Positions 17,870 through 26,929 of a DNA stretch of 64,000 bases are shown here, piece by piece. The notes below the pieces were generated by a model. It was not told where the DNA came from and did no database searches. It was given only the letters and a program-made list of their open reading frames with translations. The DNA comes from Rhodococcus sp. IEGM 1381 (lineage in GTDB: Bacteria; Actinomycetota; Actinomycetes; Mycobacteriales; Mycobacteriaceae). Within the stretch, counting starts at the first letter, position 1, and every line of letters begins with the position of its first letter. Location: contig NZ_JASHKQ010000001.1 in NCBI RefSeq assembly GCF_030056795.1, positions 1,054,001 to 1,118,000 of the forward strand, written 5' to 3'. Position numbers and translations under genes: made by a program.

Positions 17870-19045
17870 ATGCGATTTCGGTACTCGGTTCGGTCCGCTG
17901 CAGTGATGACGGTCGGCGTGGGGTTGTTGGTCTCGTGCTCGAGCGAGTCCACTCAGGTCGCGTCGACGCAGGCAGTGCCCCCTGCTTCGACGACGACCGC
18001 AGCCGACACGACCGTCCCGCAACCTGTGCCGCCGGTCGACGATTGCGCGGCGTTCGTCGGCGGATTGTCGGAGCGGCAGCGTTTGGCCCAGTTGCTCACT
18101 GTCGGAGTCACCGGTACTGCGGACGCGGTGGAAATCATGTCCACCGAGCAGGTCGGCGGCCTCTTCGTCGGCAGTTGGACCGACGAGTCGATGCTCGGCA
18201 ATCGGGAGGTACCGCAGGTTCTCGACGCGTCCGCGGTCGCTCCGATGATCACGATCGACGAGGAGGGTGGACGGGTTTCGCGGGTCGCGGATCTGCTGGG
18301 GGAGGCACCGTCGGCGCGGGTGTTGGCACAGACGATGACGGTGGACGAGGCATATCAGGAGGCGTTGACGCGTGGCCGGGGTCTGAAGGATCTCGGGGTC
18401 ACCGTCGACTTCGCTCCGGTGGTCGATGTGAGTGCACAGCCCGACGATTCCGTCATCGGCGATCGGTCGTTCTCCGATGATCCGCAGGTCGTCATCGAGT
18501 ACGCGGGGGCGTACGCGCGAGGTCTCGAAGACGCGGGAATCAAGCCTGTCATCAAGCACTTTCCCGGGCACGGCTCGGGTTCGGGCGATTCCCACACCGG
18601 TGCCGTCACCACTCCGTCGCTCGACGAGCTGAAGACCACGGACCTGCTGCCGTTCGCGGCGCTGAACAACACCGGTGTCGGAGTCATGGTGGGGCACCTC
18701 GACGTGCCCGGACTGACCGAGCCCGGAGTGCCCGCGAGCATCAGTCCGGCGGCGATGGCGTTGTTGCGCGATGGCGTCGGATACGGTGCCGCTCCGTTCG
18801 ACGGTCCGATCTTCACCGACGATCTGAGCGGCATGGCGGCGATCACTGCGCGGCTCGGAATCGTCGACGCGGTGGAGGCGGCATTGGTTGCGGGTGCCGA
18901 TGTGGCGTTGTGGCTCACCACCGATCAGGTGCCCGAGGTGTTGGACAATCTCGAAGACGCGGTGGCAACGGGACGCCTCGCCGCGGCGCAGGTGGACGAG
19001 GCCACGGCGACGGTTGCCCGGTTCAAGGGGGCGTGCGGGGCCTGA
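17870..19045 (+). CDS. lpqI: Lipoprotein beta-N-acetylglucosaminidase LpqI (GH3, NagZ-like)
   Basis: A 391-residue exported lipoprotein that removes N-acetylglucosamine from muropeptides during peptidoglycan recycling; this role has been shown for mycobacterial LpqI. The signal peptide ends in the lipobox LLVSC, with the Cys near residue 24, followed by a Ser/Thr/Pro linker. GH3 NagZ features are present: TIDEEGGRVSRV, then KHFPGHG (from residue 229) with the His of DSH at 242, and the candidate nucleophile Asp in IFTDDLSGM. The ATG at 17870 gives a proper signal peptide. It precedes the TetR gene by 62 bases, as Rv0237 precedes Rv0238. Confidence 0.92.
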   Translation: MRFRYSVRSAAVMTVGVGLLVSCSSESTQVASTQAVPPASTTTAADTTVPQPVPPVDDCAAFVGGLSERQRLAQLLTVGVTGTADAVEIMSTEQVGGLFVGSWTDESMLGNREVPQVLDASAVAPMITIDEEGGRVSRVADLLGEAPSARVLAQTMTVDEAYQEALTRGRGLKDLGVTVDFAPVVDVSAQPDDSVIGDRSFSDDPQVVIEYAGAYARGLEDAGIKPVIKHFPGHGSGSGDSHTGAVTTPSLDELKTTDLLPFAALNNTGVGVMVGHLDVPGLTEPGVPASISPAAMALLRDGVGYGAAPFDGPIFTDDLSGMAAITARLGIVDAVEAALVAGADVALWLTTDQVPEVLDNLEDAVATGRLAAAQVDEATATVARFKGACGA

Positions 19046-19062
19046 TTGGCAGGTAATGGACC

Positions 19063-19076
19063 TTACCGTGGAGTAA
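19063..19076 (+). promoter_or_regulatory. Palindromic operator at the tetR promoter (TTAC-N6-GTAA)
   Basis: TTACCGTGGAGTAA lies 31 bases before the tetR ATG. It matches sites at 22088-22101 and 28820-28833 beside the lipid genes. The position suggests autoregulation by the TetR protein. An overlapping GGTAA-N6-TTACC (19052-19067) may be a second binding register. Confidence 0.6.
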
Positions 19077-19107
19077 CGTCTAGTACTTCGTACGTATTGG
19101 AGGGTCC

Positions 19108-19710
19108 ATGGCTGGCGGCACCAAGAGATTGCCCCGCGCCGTCCGTGAGCAGCAGATGCTCGACGCGGCGGTGGATGTGTTCTCCGACAACGGTTTTCAC
19201 GAGACATCGATGGATTCGATCGCCAAGAAGGCGGCCATCTCCAAGCCGATGTTGTATCTGTACTACGGGTCGAAGGACGAGTTGTTCGCCGCGTGCATCC
19301 ATCGTGAGGGCGTCAAATTCATCGAAGCGTTGACGCCGGCCGCAGACCCGACGCTGACGCCGCGCGAGCAGTTGCGCAAAGCGCTGATCGGCTTCCTCGG
19401 ATTCGTCGGCGAGAACCGGAAGTCGTGGATGGTGCTCTACCGCCAGGCCATCGGCCAGCAGGCCTTCGCCTCACAGGTGCAGAGCAGCCGCGATCGGTTG
19501 ATCGAACTGACGGCGGGTTTGCTGGCGATGAGCACCAGGGACCCGGAGCAGTCACACAATTTCGGGTTGATGGCCGTCGCGTTGGTCGGTGCAGGCGAGG
19601 CCGTGGCCGACAGGGTGGCAGGCGGCGAAATCGAGGTCGACGCGGCTGCCGATCTCCTGGAAAATCTGGCGTGGCGCGGCCTGGCCGGCAAGAAGACCGC
19701 CGCAACCTAG
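19108..19710 (+). CDS. TetR-family transcriptional regulator (Rv0238-like)
   Basis: A 200-residue regulator. The N-terminal helix-turn-helix spans about 13-58: MLDAAVDVFSDNGFHETSMD, then SIAKKAAISKPMLYLYYGSK, which includes the canonical TetR recognition helix. The C-terminal 140 residues form the ligand-binding domain. GGAGGG precedes the ATG. It stands beside htdX, fabG4 and fadA2, and its promoter carries a palindrome also found at the fabG4/fadA2 and fadE5 promoters. It is therefore a good candidate repressor of this lipid set, perhaps responding to an acyl-CoA. Family and fold are clear; the regulon is inferred. Confidence 0.9.
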   Translation: MAGGTKRLPRAVREQQMLDAAVDVFSDNGFHETSMDSIAKKAAISKPMLYLYYGSKDELFAACIHREGVKFIEALTPAADPTLTPREQLRKALIGFLGFVGENRKSWMVLYRQAIGQQAFASQVQSSRDRLIELTAGLLAMSTRDPEQSHNFGLMAVALVGAGEAVADRVAGGEIEVDAAADLLENLAWRGLAGKKTAAT

Positions 19711-19720
19711 CTGGCCCCCC

Positions 19721-19747
19721 GGGTCGTTCCGCAGGCTCCACTCCTGC
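19721..19747 (+). repeat. Dispersed 27-bp repeat, copy 2
   Basis: Identical to 10251-10277. It begins 10 bases after the tetR stop and ends 7 bases before the 18-bp inverted repeat at 19755. Confidence 0.8.
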
Positions 19748-19754
19748 TGTCCAA

Positions 19755-19802
19755 CTCGAAGTTATGGACGAAAATCCAAGGAAATTCGTCCATAACTTCG
19801 AG
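19755..19802. terminator. Perfect 18-bp inverted repeat between convergent tetR and htdX
   Basis: The arms 19755-19772 and 19785-19802 are exact reverse complements with a 12-base loop. The arm contains GTTATGGACGAA and is notably less GC-rich than its surroundings. Lying between two convergent genes, it most likely ends transcription in both directions, though no T run is present. Confidence 0.6.
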
Positions 19803-19818
19803 CTCGGCGAAACAACAG

Positions 19819-20676
19819 CTACCGCAGCGTTCCCGTCAGATGCGGGTAGCCCTTCTTCGGGTTCTTCAGCGACAGGTCCCAGCCGGTACCGACGGCCTCG
19901 GCGTAGGCGTTGATCGTCGCGGGCAGGATGATCGGCTTACCGAAGCGGATGCTGTAGTTCACGGCCTCCGGGATTCGACCCTCGACGGTCTGCAGTACTG
20001 CTGCCGCACTCCACATTCCGTGCGCGATGGTCTTCGGGAAGCCGAATGCCTTTGCGCCGAGCGAGGATACGTGGATCGGGTTGCGGTCTCCGGAGATGGC
20101 CGCATACCGGCTGATGATCCGCTGATCGACGCGCAGGGTGCGGGTCGGGGGCGGCGGAACCTCGTCTGCAGGCGGTGTTTCGCGGGGTCCACCCGACAGC
20201 GAGGTCTTCTGCAGGCTCAGGAAGCTCGAGGTCTGCTTCCAGACCAGCTCGCGTCCTACCTTGACCTCGCTGATCAGGTCCACCAGCAGGCCCTTGCGGT
20301 GCTCGCGCAGGTTCTCCGCGTGCACTCTCACATCCAACGGCTCGGTGGCAGAGATGCCACGGAACTGCTCGATGACGTTCTCGGCGTGCACCGAACCGAT
20401 GGCGGCAAACGGAAAGCCCTTGGAGACCATCAGTTTCATCACTGTCGGGAACACCAGCGTGAACGGGTAGGTCACCGGGAGCTGATCGCCGAATCGCAGA
20501 CCCGTCGCGCGGCAGTACCCGGCGAGGTTGTCGGGGTCCACTCGCAGACCCTTGAGCTCGTACACCGTGCTGGGAACCGAAGACGACCTGGATCCGAAGA
20601 ACGGCAGCGCGCCGAGCACAGCCGAGGTGTAGATGTCGGAGGTCTTCGGCTGCGCGGTGAGCGTGACGGTGCTCAT
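19819..20676 (-). CDS. htdX: MaoC-type (3R)-hydroxyacyl dehydratase HtdX
   Basis: A 285-residue double-hotdog (R)-specific hydratase/dehydratase that interconverts 3-hydroxyacyl and trans-2-enoyl thioesters. The active-site segment in the C-terminal hotdog reads [12 protein letters not shown], with Asp and His in the hydratase-2 spacing, followed by [15 protein letters not shown]. The ATG (20674-20676) overlaps the stop of fabG4 as ATGA, so the two are translationally coupled. The order matches Rv0241c-Rv0242c. With FabG4 it supplies two steps of a fatty acid chain-modifying cycle on CoA or ACP substrates. Confidence 0.92.
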   Translation of the reverse strand: MSTVTLTAQPKTSDIYTSAVLGALPFFGSRSSSVPSTVYELKGLRVDPDNLAGYCRATGLRFGDQLPVTYPFTLVFPTVMKLMVSKGFPFAAIGSVHAENVIEQFRGISATEPLDVRVHAENLREHRKGLLVDLISEVKVGRELVWKQTSSFLSLQKTSLSGGPRETPPADEVPPPPTRTLRVDQRIISRYAAISGDRNPIHVSSLGAKAFGFPKTIAHGMWSAAAVLQTVEGRIPEAVNYSIRFGKPIILPATINAYAEAVGTGWDLSLKNPKKGYPHLTGTLR

Positions 20677-22019
20677 GCGCCGAGCAGGCTCTGGCCGCAC
20701 ACGCGCACGACCTGGCCGGTGACGGCGTTGGATGCGGGAGAAGCGAAGTACGAGACCAACTCTGCGACGTCCACGGTCTCGCCGCCCTGCAGCAGCGAGC
20801 TCATGCGTCGTCCGGCCTCGCGGGTGGCGAACGGGATTGCTGCGGTCATCGCGGTTTCTATGAAGCCGGGAGCAACGGCGTTGATCGTGATGTTCTTCTT
20901 CGCCAGCACCGGCGCGGAAGCATGCACCAAGCCGATGACACCGGCCTTGGATGTGCCGTAGTTGGTCTGGCCGCGGTTGCCCGCGATGCCGGCGATCGAG
21001 GAGACGTCGACGACGCGGCCGCCGTCCTTGAGTGCGCCGGAGGCCACCAGTTCGTCGGTGATGCGCTGCGGCGCAGCAAGGTTGACGCCGATGACCGAGT
21101 TCCAGCGGGAGTCGTCCATGTTGGCGAGAGTCTTGTCGCGGGTGATGCCGGCGTTGTGCACGATGATGTCGGCCCCGCCGTGACGCTCCAGGAGGTGCTT
21201 GCTCAGTACCTCTCCCGCGTCGGGGGAGGTGACGTCGAGTGCGAGCGACGTGCCGCCGACCTTGTTGGCCGTCTGCGAGAGTGCCTCTCCGGCAGCGGGA
21301 ATGTCGGCTGCGATGACGGTTGCTCCGTCGCGGGCGAGGACCTCGGCGATGGTGGCGCCGATGCCGCGGGCTGCTCCGGTGACGACGGCTACCTTGCCTG
21401 CGAGCGGCTTGTCCCACGAGGCCGGTGCCTGCGAATCGGCGTCACCGACGGCGATGACCTGGCCGTCGACGAATGCCGACTTGGCCGAGAGGAGGAAGCG
21501 GAGGGTGGATTCGAGGCCGGACAGGCCGGTCGATGCCTTGGGGGAGATGTAGACGAGCTGCGCCGTGGCACCGCGCTTGACCTCTTTGCCGACGCTGCGC
21601 GTGAAGCCTTCGAGGGCGCGCTGAGCGATGTGCTCGTCGACGCTCGAGGTCTCTTCGGGAGTGGTGCCGATGACGACGACGCGAGCCGACGGTGCCAGGT
21701 TGCGGATGACCGGCTGGAAGAACTTGAAGAGCTGCTCGAGCTCGGCGACGTTGCTGATTCCGGTGGCGTCGAATACGAGTCCGCCGTGCTTGTCGTCGTG
21801 CGGCTGCGACTGCGGGTAGTCCGAGAGCAGCTCACGCAGGGGCTCGACGAGGCGGCCGCTGCCACCGATCAGGACCGGGCCGGCCAGTGCGGGCTCACCT
21901 GCCTTGTAACGACGCAGCTTCTCGGGCTGCGGCAGGCCTGCCTGCTTGGCGATGAAAGCTCCCGGCGCGGACGCGAGGAACGTTGAGTAGAGATCTGGGG
22001 CTCCCTTGGAGGCTGCCAC
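20673..22019 (-). CDS. fabG4: 3-oxoacyl reductase FabG4 (two-domain SDR)
   Basis: A 448-residue NAD(P)H-dependent 3-ketoacyl reductase of the high-molecular-weight FabG type. An N-terminal flavodoxin-like domain (about 1-200) precedes an SDR Rossmann domain with [20 protein letters not shown], Ser in [10 protein letters not shown], and the catalytic YGTSK. I chose the GTG at 22019 because AAAGG lies 7 bases upstream; an ATG at 22034 would add 5 residues but lacks a ribosome site. It is divergent from fadA2 across a region holding a TTAC-N6-GTAA palindrome, and coupled to htdX. It corresponds to Rv0242c; mycobacterial FabG4 prefers NADH and long acyl-CoAs. Confidence 0.93.
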   Translation of the reverse strand: MAASKGAPDLYSTFLASAPGAFIAKQAGLPQPEKLRRYKAGEPALAGPVLIGGSGRLVEPLRELLSDYPQSQPHDDKHGGLVFDATGISNVAELEQLFKFFQPVIRNLAPSARVVVIGTTPEETSSVDEHIAQRALEGFTRSVGKEVKRGATAQLVYISPKASTGLSGLESTLRFLLSAKSAFVDGQVIAVGDADSQAPASWDKPLAGKVAVVTGAARGIGATIAEVLARDGATVIAADIPAAGEALSQTANKVGGTSLALDVTSPDAGEVLSKHLLERHGGADIIVHNAGITRDKTLANMDDSRWNSVIGVNLAAPQRITDELVASGALKDGGRVVDVSSIAGIAGNRGQTNYGTSKAGVIGLVHASAPVLAKKNITINAVAPGFIETAMTAAIPFATREAGRRMSSLLQGGETVDVAELVSYFASPASNAVTGQVVRVCGQSLLGA

Positions 22020-22087
22020 TGTCGTACCTTTCATTCAGCGCTGCTCGCTCGAGGAGCAAGGCGCACGACCGGGTGTCGACAACCAAC

Positions 22088-22101
22088 TTACTCGCCAGTA
22101 A
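22088..22101. promoter_or_regulatory. Palindromic operator between fabG4 and fadA2
   Basis: TTACTCGCCAGTAA is a TTAC-N6-GTAA palindrome in the 139-base divergent region. It lies 57 bases from the fadA2 GTG and 68 from the fabG4 GTG, so one site could control both directions. It matches the site at the tetR promoter. Confidence 0.65.
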
Positions 22102-22158
22102 GATGAAACTCCACCAGGGCCATTCCCCACATGCTGGGGACGATGTTTGGAGACGTCA

Positions 22159-23457
22159 GTGACAAGCAAGCAGCTACGACCGGTCGCAATCGTCGGTGGC
22201 AACCGCATTCCGTTCGCGCGTTCGGACAAGAAGTACGCGCTGGCCTCCAACCAGGACATGCTCACTGCCACCATCGACGGTCTCGTGTCGCGATTCGGTC
22301 TGCAGGGCGAGCGCCTCGGTCTCGTCGCCGCCGGTGCCGTGCTCAAGCATTCGCGCGATTTCAACCTCACCCGCGAGGTCGTTCTCGGTAGCGCGCTGAG
22401 CCCGTACACCCCGGCCTTCGACATTCAGCAGGCCTGCGGCACCGGCCTGCAGTCGATCATCGCGGTCGGCGACGCCATCGCGTCGGGTCGTATCGATGCA
22501 GGTATCGGTGGCGGTGTCGACACCACGTCCGACGCCCCGATCGGCGTCAACGACGAACTGCGCGAGTTCCTGCTGTCCCTGAACCGGGCCAAGAGCACCG
22601 GCGATCGCATCAAGCTCCTCGGCAACGTCCGTCCCGGCATGCTCGGCATCGAGATCCCGCGCAACGGCGAGCCGCGCACCGGCTTGTCGATGGGCGACCA
22701 CGCCGCCATCACCGCCAAGGAATTCGGCGTCCGCCGCGAGGACCAGGACGAACTGGCCGCAGCGAGCCACCACAATATGGCGGCGGCCTACGACCGCGGT
22801 TTCTTCGACGATCTGGTGACGCCGTTCCTCGGCCTCACACGCGACGACAACCTGCGTCCGGGATCGACCGTCGAGAAGTTGGCCACGCTCAAGCCGGTCT
22901 TCGGAACCAGGCTGGGCGACGCCACCATGACGGCCGGTAACTCGACGCCGCTCACCGACGGCGCGTCGGCTGCCCTGCTGTCGAGCGACGAGTGGGCTGC
23001 CGAGCGCAACCTCCCGGTGCTCGCGCACCTGGTCGATTCCGAGACCGCAGCGGTCGACTACGTTCACGGCAACAGCTCGTTCAAGGACGGCCTGCTGATG
23101 GCTCCGACCTACGCGATTCCGCGTCTGCTCGCGCGCAACGGCCTGACGCTGCAGGATTTCGACTACTACGAGATCCACGAGGCGTTCGCCTCGGTGGTGC
23201 TCGCAACTCTGCAGGCATTCGAGAGCGACGAGTACTGCAAGGAGCGTCTGGGTCTCGACGGCGCGCTCGGCTCCATCGATCGCAGCAAGCTCAACGTCAA
23301 CGGATCCTCGCTCGCTGCGGGCCACCCGTTCGCCGCGACCGGCGGACGCATCGTGGCGTCGTTGGCGAAGATGCTGGCCGAGAAGGGCTCGGGCCGTGGC
23401 CTGATCTCGATCTGCGCGGCCGGTGGCCAGGGCGTCACGGCCATCATCGAGCGCTGA
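22159..23457 (+). CDS. fadA2: Acetyl-CoA acetyltransferase FadA2 (thiolase)
   Basis: A 432-residue thiolase that cleaves 3-ketoacyl-CoA to acetyl-CoA and shortened acyl-CoA, or runs in reverse. The acylated Cys is residue 93 in FDIQQACGTGLQ. HEAFAS and NGSSLAAGHPFAATGGR provide the His residues, and the second Cys is in SICAAGGQG in place of the usual CIGGGQG. I chose the GTG at 22159 with GGAG 8 bases upstream; a TTG at 22147 is the alternative. It corresponds to Rv0243 and shares a promoter region with fabG4-htdX. Confidence 0.94.
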   Translation: MTSKQLRPVAIVGGNRIPFARSDKKYALASNQDMLTATIDGLVSRFGLQGERLGLVAAGAVLKHSRDFNLTREVVLGSALSPYTPAFDIQQACGTGLQSIIAVGDAIASGRIDAGIGGGVDTTSDAPIGVNDELREFLLSLNRAKSTGDRIKLLGNVRPGMLGIEIPRNGEPRTGLSMGDHAAITAKEFGVRREDQDELAAASHHNMAAAYDRGFFDDLVTPFLGLTRDDNLRPGSTVEKLATLKPVFGTRLGDATMTAGNSTPLTDGASAALLSSDEWAAERNLPVLAHLVDSETAAVDYVHGNSSFKDGLLMAPTYAIPRLLARNGLTLQDFDYYEIHEAFASVVLATLQAFESDEYCKERLGLDGALGSIDRSKLNVNGSSLAAGHPFAATGGRIVASLAKMLAEKGSGRGLISICAAGGQGVTAIIER

Positions 23458-23552
23458 TCACTGCAGCTTCGGCTGCTCACTATTCGGGGGAACACAGGGT
23501 CGGCGGATCCGGTAATCGAGGGGTTTTCGGATCTGCCGTCCACTACGTGAAA

Positions 23553-23583
23553 AAGGGCACGCAGAGTTTCTCTGTGTGCCCTT
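23553..23583 (+). terminator. Terminator of fadA2
   Basis: AAGGGCACGCAGAG pairs with the right arm 23570-23583 through 14 bp with one G-T pair around a TTT loop. It starts 95 bases after the fadA2 stop. Confidence 0.7.
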
Positions 23584-23659
23584 AGTGTGTCCGAACGCGC
23601 CACGATTAATCCGTTTGAATGAATTGACGAGACGATTTTTTGCTCGGTGTAACGCACAG

Positions 23660-23740
23660 TCGAAAAGTGCATATATTCCAGTTGGCTCCGTGCTGCTGCC
23701 TGACCCCCGACCCGGCAGCAGCGCGGAGCCTCTTTCGTTC
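23660..23740 (+). ncRNA. Putative small RNA at the F6 sRNA location
   Basis: A 17-bp stem (23684-23700 with 23714-23730, one G-T pair) with a C-rich 12-base loop is followed by the T-rich TCTTTCGTT, a typical intrinsic terminator. No plus-strand gene ends just upstream, since the fadA2 terminator lies about 100 bases earlier. A promoter-like TTGACG (23624-23629) and TGTAAC (23648-23653), spacing 18, would start an RNA near 23660. A second -10-like TATATT (23672-23677) would start it at the stem itself. In M. tuberculosis the SigF-dependent sRNA F6 lies between fadA2 and fadE5. Homology is inferred from location and form, not from alignment. Confidence 0.5.
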
Positions 23741-23751
23741 GGATACCGAAC
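23737..23751. promoter_or_regulatory. Short palindrome upstream of the VanW gene
   Basis: GTTCGG-ATA-CCGAAC is a perfect 6-bp inverted repeat with a 3-base spacer, 105 bases before the VanW GTG. It could be an operator; no binding protein is suggested by the motif. Confidence 0.35.
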
Positions 23752-23855
23752 ATCGCAGAGTGAGCGTCGCCGTTCGGTTTGCGTAAGCTCGTGCGCGGGG
23801 TACTCCGTGCCACGGGTGGAACTTTCATCGAACGGTGGTCCTGGAAGGGTCGAAC

Positions 23856-26090
23856 GTGAGCGAGGGCAAGAGTAGGTCGGGCGACGCTCCGAAGGGCGAC
23901 GAGCCCCATCCCGACATACCGCCGTACGACGCTCCCACCGAGACGTTCGGAGCTGTCGGGAACGCGGCCGACGCATCGAAGCATGCGTCCGAGGCCGATC
24001 GTCCGTCCGACGACGCGCACGTAGACCGTGTGGTCGAAGTCGACGGCACGGACGCCGCAGAATCAACGGTTCACGAACCCTGGATCACAGATTTCGCCAC
24101 CACTGATTTCGACACCACTGATTCCGACAGCACGGAGGTCGTCGAATCTGCCGGTCCGCCGGACGCAGTCGAATCCGATTCGGCGACGTCGACCCCGCAG
24201 CAGACCCCGGTCGCGGACGAATCTCCTACCGTGGCACAGTCCGTCGTTCCTGGGCAGCCTGTTGTTGCTGAGCTGCCCATCATTGCCGAGCAGCCCAAGT
24301 CGGCTGGTGAACCGCCCTCGATTCCTCCCAGCGACGGTAGTGCGCAGGCAGATGCAGCCGGCGTCACGCCGCCGTGGCGGAAGATTGCCATCGGCACCGG
24401 TGCAGTGTTCGCTGTCCTCACGCTGCTGTATGCCGCGGATTGGTTCACGTCGAGTGATCGTGTGCCCCGCGGTGTCACGGTTGCCGGAATCGACGTCGGC
24501 GGTAAAGCTCACTCCGACGCCGAAGCCGCCCTGCGATCCGAGCTCGGCCCCCGCGCCGAGCAACCCGTTCAGGTCGACGTCGGCGATCGGCAAGTCGAAG
24601 TGCTCCCCGTCGATGCCGGTCTCGGGGTGGATTGGAATGCGACGCTCGACCGCGCGGGATCGCAACCGATCAATCCGATCACCCGGTTGACGTCGTTCTT
24701 CGGTAGCCGCGAGATCGGCGTCGTGTCGACCACGGACGAGCAAGCATTGACCGTCGCCATCGACGGACTCCGCGCTCAGACCGATCGCGCTCCCGTCGAA
24801 GGTGACGTCGTGTTCGACGGTGTCACTCCTGTTGCTGTTGCACCACTGGAGGGTCGGGTTTTGGATGCCGACGGGACGCGTCGAAATCTGCAGACCGAAT
24901 GGGCTTCGGGGTCAGCGGAAGTGGCCTACGAGTCCACCCCCGTCTCGGTGACGCAGGACGCGGTCGACCGAGCCATTGCCGACGTCGCCGCTCCCGCGAC
25001 GTCGGCTCCGGTGATCGTCGCGGGCAGGCAGAACGTCGACGCGACCCTGGCTCCGAATCGCGTGGGTGAGGTTCTGCGCTTCGATCCGGACGGCCAGGGC
25101 GGGCTGACTCCGATCTACGACACCGATGTCGCCGCCGGCATTCTCGCTCCGCAACTCGTGCGCACCGAGGTGCCGCCGAAGGACGCGTCGTTCACGTTTT
25201 CCGCAGGTGCGCCGACCGTCGTGCCCGGCGTGATGGGCGAGCTGGTGGAGTGGCGGAAGACTCTCGAGCAGCTGCCTGCATTGCTGTCCGCGGACGGTCC
25301 CCGCACCACCGAGGCGATCTACGAACCGGCTCCGCCCGCACTGACCACCGAAGCTGCGCAGAATCTCGGTGTGCGAGAGGTGATCGCCGAGTACACCACC
25401 GGCGGGTTCGAGTATGCGTCCGGCGTCAACATCGGGCTCACCGCGCAGATCGTCAACGGTGCGCTCGTGAAGCCGAAAGAGACGTTCTCGCTCAACGGAT
25501 ACACCGGTCCACGAGGTACTGCGCAGGGTTTCGTCGAGTCGGGGATCATCGACAACGGCAGACCCGATCGCGCCGTCGGCGGTGGCATCAGCCAGTTCGC
25601 GACGACGCTGTACAACGCGTCCTACTTCGCCGGTATGGAAGACACCGACCACACCGAGCACAGCTACTACATCAGCCGGTATCCCGAGGCCCGCGAGGCG
25701 ACTGTCTTCGAGGGTGCAATCGACCTGAAGTTCACCAATCCCAATGACACCGGAGTCGTGATCGAATCGTTCGCCGATTCGTCCAGCGTCACCGTTCGAC
25801 TGTGGGGCACGAAGACCGTCGACGTCGAATCCATTACCGGGTCGCGAACCAACCCCACTTCACCCAACACGGTGACGCTGCCCGCCGGTGCAGGCTGTGT
25901 CGCATCAGGTGGAGGACCGGGATTCACGGCCAGCGACACCAAGGTGATCAGCGACGCCGCGTCGAACAGGGAATTGTCGCGGAACACCAGAACGGTGAAG
26001 TACGACCCGATTCCGATCGTGAAATGCGTCCAGCCCGACCGCCCGGACCCTTCGCCGGCACCTCGACCCGAACCCGAGCCGGATGAGTGA
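23856..26090 (+). CDS. VanW-family envelope protein with PG_binding_4-like repeats
   Basis: A 744-residue type II membrane protein. Residues 1-170 are cytoplasmic, acidic, low-complexity and rich in Thr, Asp, Ser and Pro. One helix (about 176-195, IAIGTGAVFAVLTLLYAADW) leads to an extracytoplasmic part. It begins GVTVAGIDVGGKAHSDAEAA and holds two modules of the type seen in putative peptidoglycan-binding repeats. The VanW domain follows from about 505, with KETFSLNGYTGPR, DRAVGGGISQFATTLYNAS and the His-rich TDHTEHSYYISRYPEARE. The tail has two Cys and ends Pro/Glu-rich. The GTG at 23856 has GGAAGGG upstream. VanW's biochemical role is not established; cell-wall binding is likely. Confidence 0.88.
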   Translation: MSEGKSRSGDAPKGDEPHPDIPPYDAPTETFGAVGNAADASKHASEADRPSDDAHVDRVVEVDGTDAAESTVHEPWITDFATTDFDTTDSDSTEVVESAGPPDAVESDSATSTPQQTPVADESPTVAQSVVPGQPVVAELPIIAEQPKSAGEPPSIPPSDGSAQADAAGVTPPWRKIAIGTGAVFAVLTLLYAADWFTSSDRVPRGVTVAGIDVGGKAHSDAEAALRSELGPRAEQPVQVDVGDRQVEVLPVDAGLGVDWNATLDRAGSQPINPITRLTSFFGSREIGVVSTTDEQALTVAIDGLRAQTDRAPVEGDVVFDGVTPVAVAPLEGRVLDADGTRRNLQTEWASGSAEVAYESTPVSVTQDAVDRAIADVAAPATSAPVIVAGRQNVDATLAPNRVGEVLRFDPDGQGGLTPIYDTDVAAGILAPQLVRTEVPPKDASFTFSAGAPTVVPGVMGELVEWRKTLEQLPALLSADGPRTTEAIYEPAPPALTTEAAQNLGVREVIAEYTTGGFEYASGVNIGLTAQIVNGALVKPKETFSLNGYTGPRGTAQGFVESGIIDNGRPDRAVGGGISQFATTLYNASYFAGMEDTDHTEHSYYISRYPEAREATVFEGAIDLKFTNPNDTGVVIESFADSSSVTVRLWGTKTVDVESITGSRTNPTSPNTVTLPAGAGCVASGGGPGFTASDTKVISDAASNRELSRNTRTVKYDPIPIVKCVQPDRPDPSPAPRPEPEPDE

Positions 26091-26170
26091 CGCCCGAGCT
26101 GCAAGGACACAGTTCGAATCACCTCGAGTCGGACTGTGGCGTCGACGCCCGATCGGGTGTTTGCTTGTAA

Positions 26171-26752
<582 letters not shown>

Positions 26753-26882
26753 TCTCTGGTTCGTCGGCTTCTCATCCCGCGGTGCGCTCCGTGTCCACAA
26801 TTCGCCTCGCGAGGCGGGATCCCGTCATCGACGGCAAATAGTGGACAGTCACCGCACTTGGCTACACCCAGCACACAAAGAA

Positions 26883-26916
26883 CAACGGCCGCACCCGAGA
26901 ACAGGTGCGGCCGTTG
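26883..26916. terminator. Terminator between flavin reductase and fadE5
   Basis: A perfect 13-bp stem (26883-26895 with 26904-26916) with an 8-base loop lies 14 bases beyond the fadE5 stop. Convergent genes flank it, so it may act on both strands. Confidence 0.8.
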
Positions 26917-26929
26917 CAGTGTCAGTGGA

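Larger units (their letters stand above)
23458..23855. other. 398-base intergenic region between fadA2 and the VanW gene
   Basis: No protein gene is supported here. In order it holds the fadA2 terminator (23553-23583), a putative promoter and small RNA (23660-23740) and a GTTCGG-N3-CCGAAC palindrome (23737-23751). Next comes the unassigned promoter of the VanW gene, with TAAGCT at 23784-23789 a weak -10 candidate. The stretch 23600-23680 is clearly more AT-rich than the rest. Confidence 0.6.

Noticed and set aside
20677-21417. N-terminal extension of htdX running into fabG4
   Set aside because: Arg/His-rich shadow of fabG4; the HtdX family N-terminus and an ATGA overlap fit the start at 20676.
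22088-22101. KstR cholesterol-regulator operator
   Set aside because: KstR sites have an AAC-N2-GTT-type core, which is not present; the shared core here is TTAC-N6-GTAA.
23684-23735. Assignment of the hairpin to the actinobacterial 6C RNA family
   Set aside because: Only one C-rich loop is present, whereas 6C RNAs have two C-rich hairpins, and the location fits F6 better.
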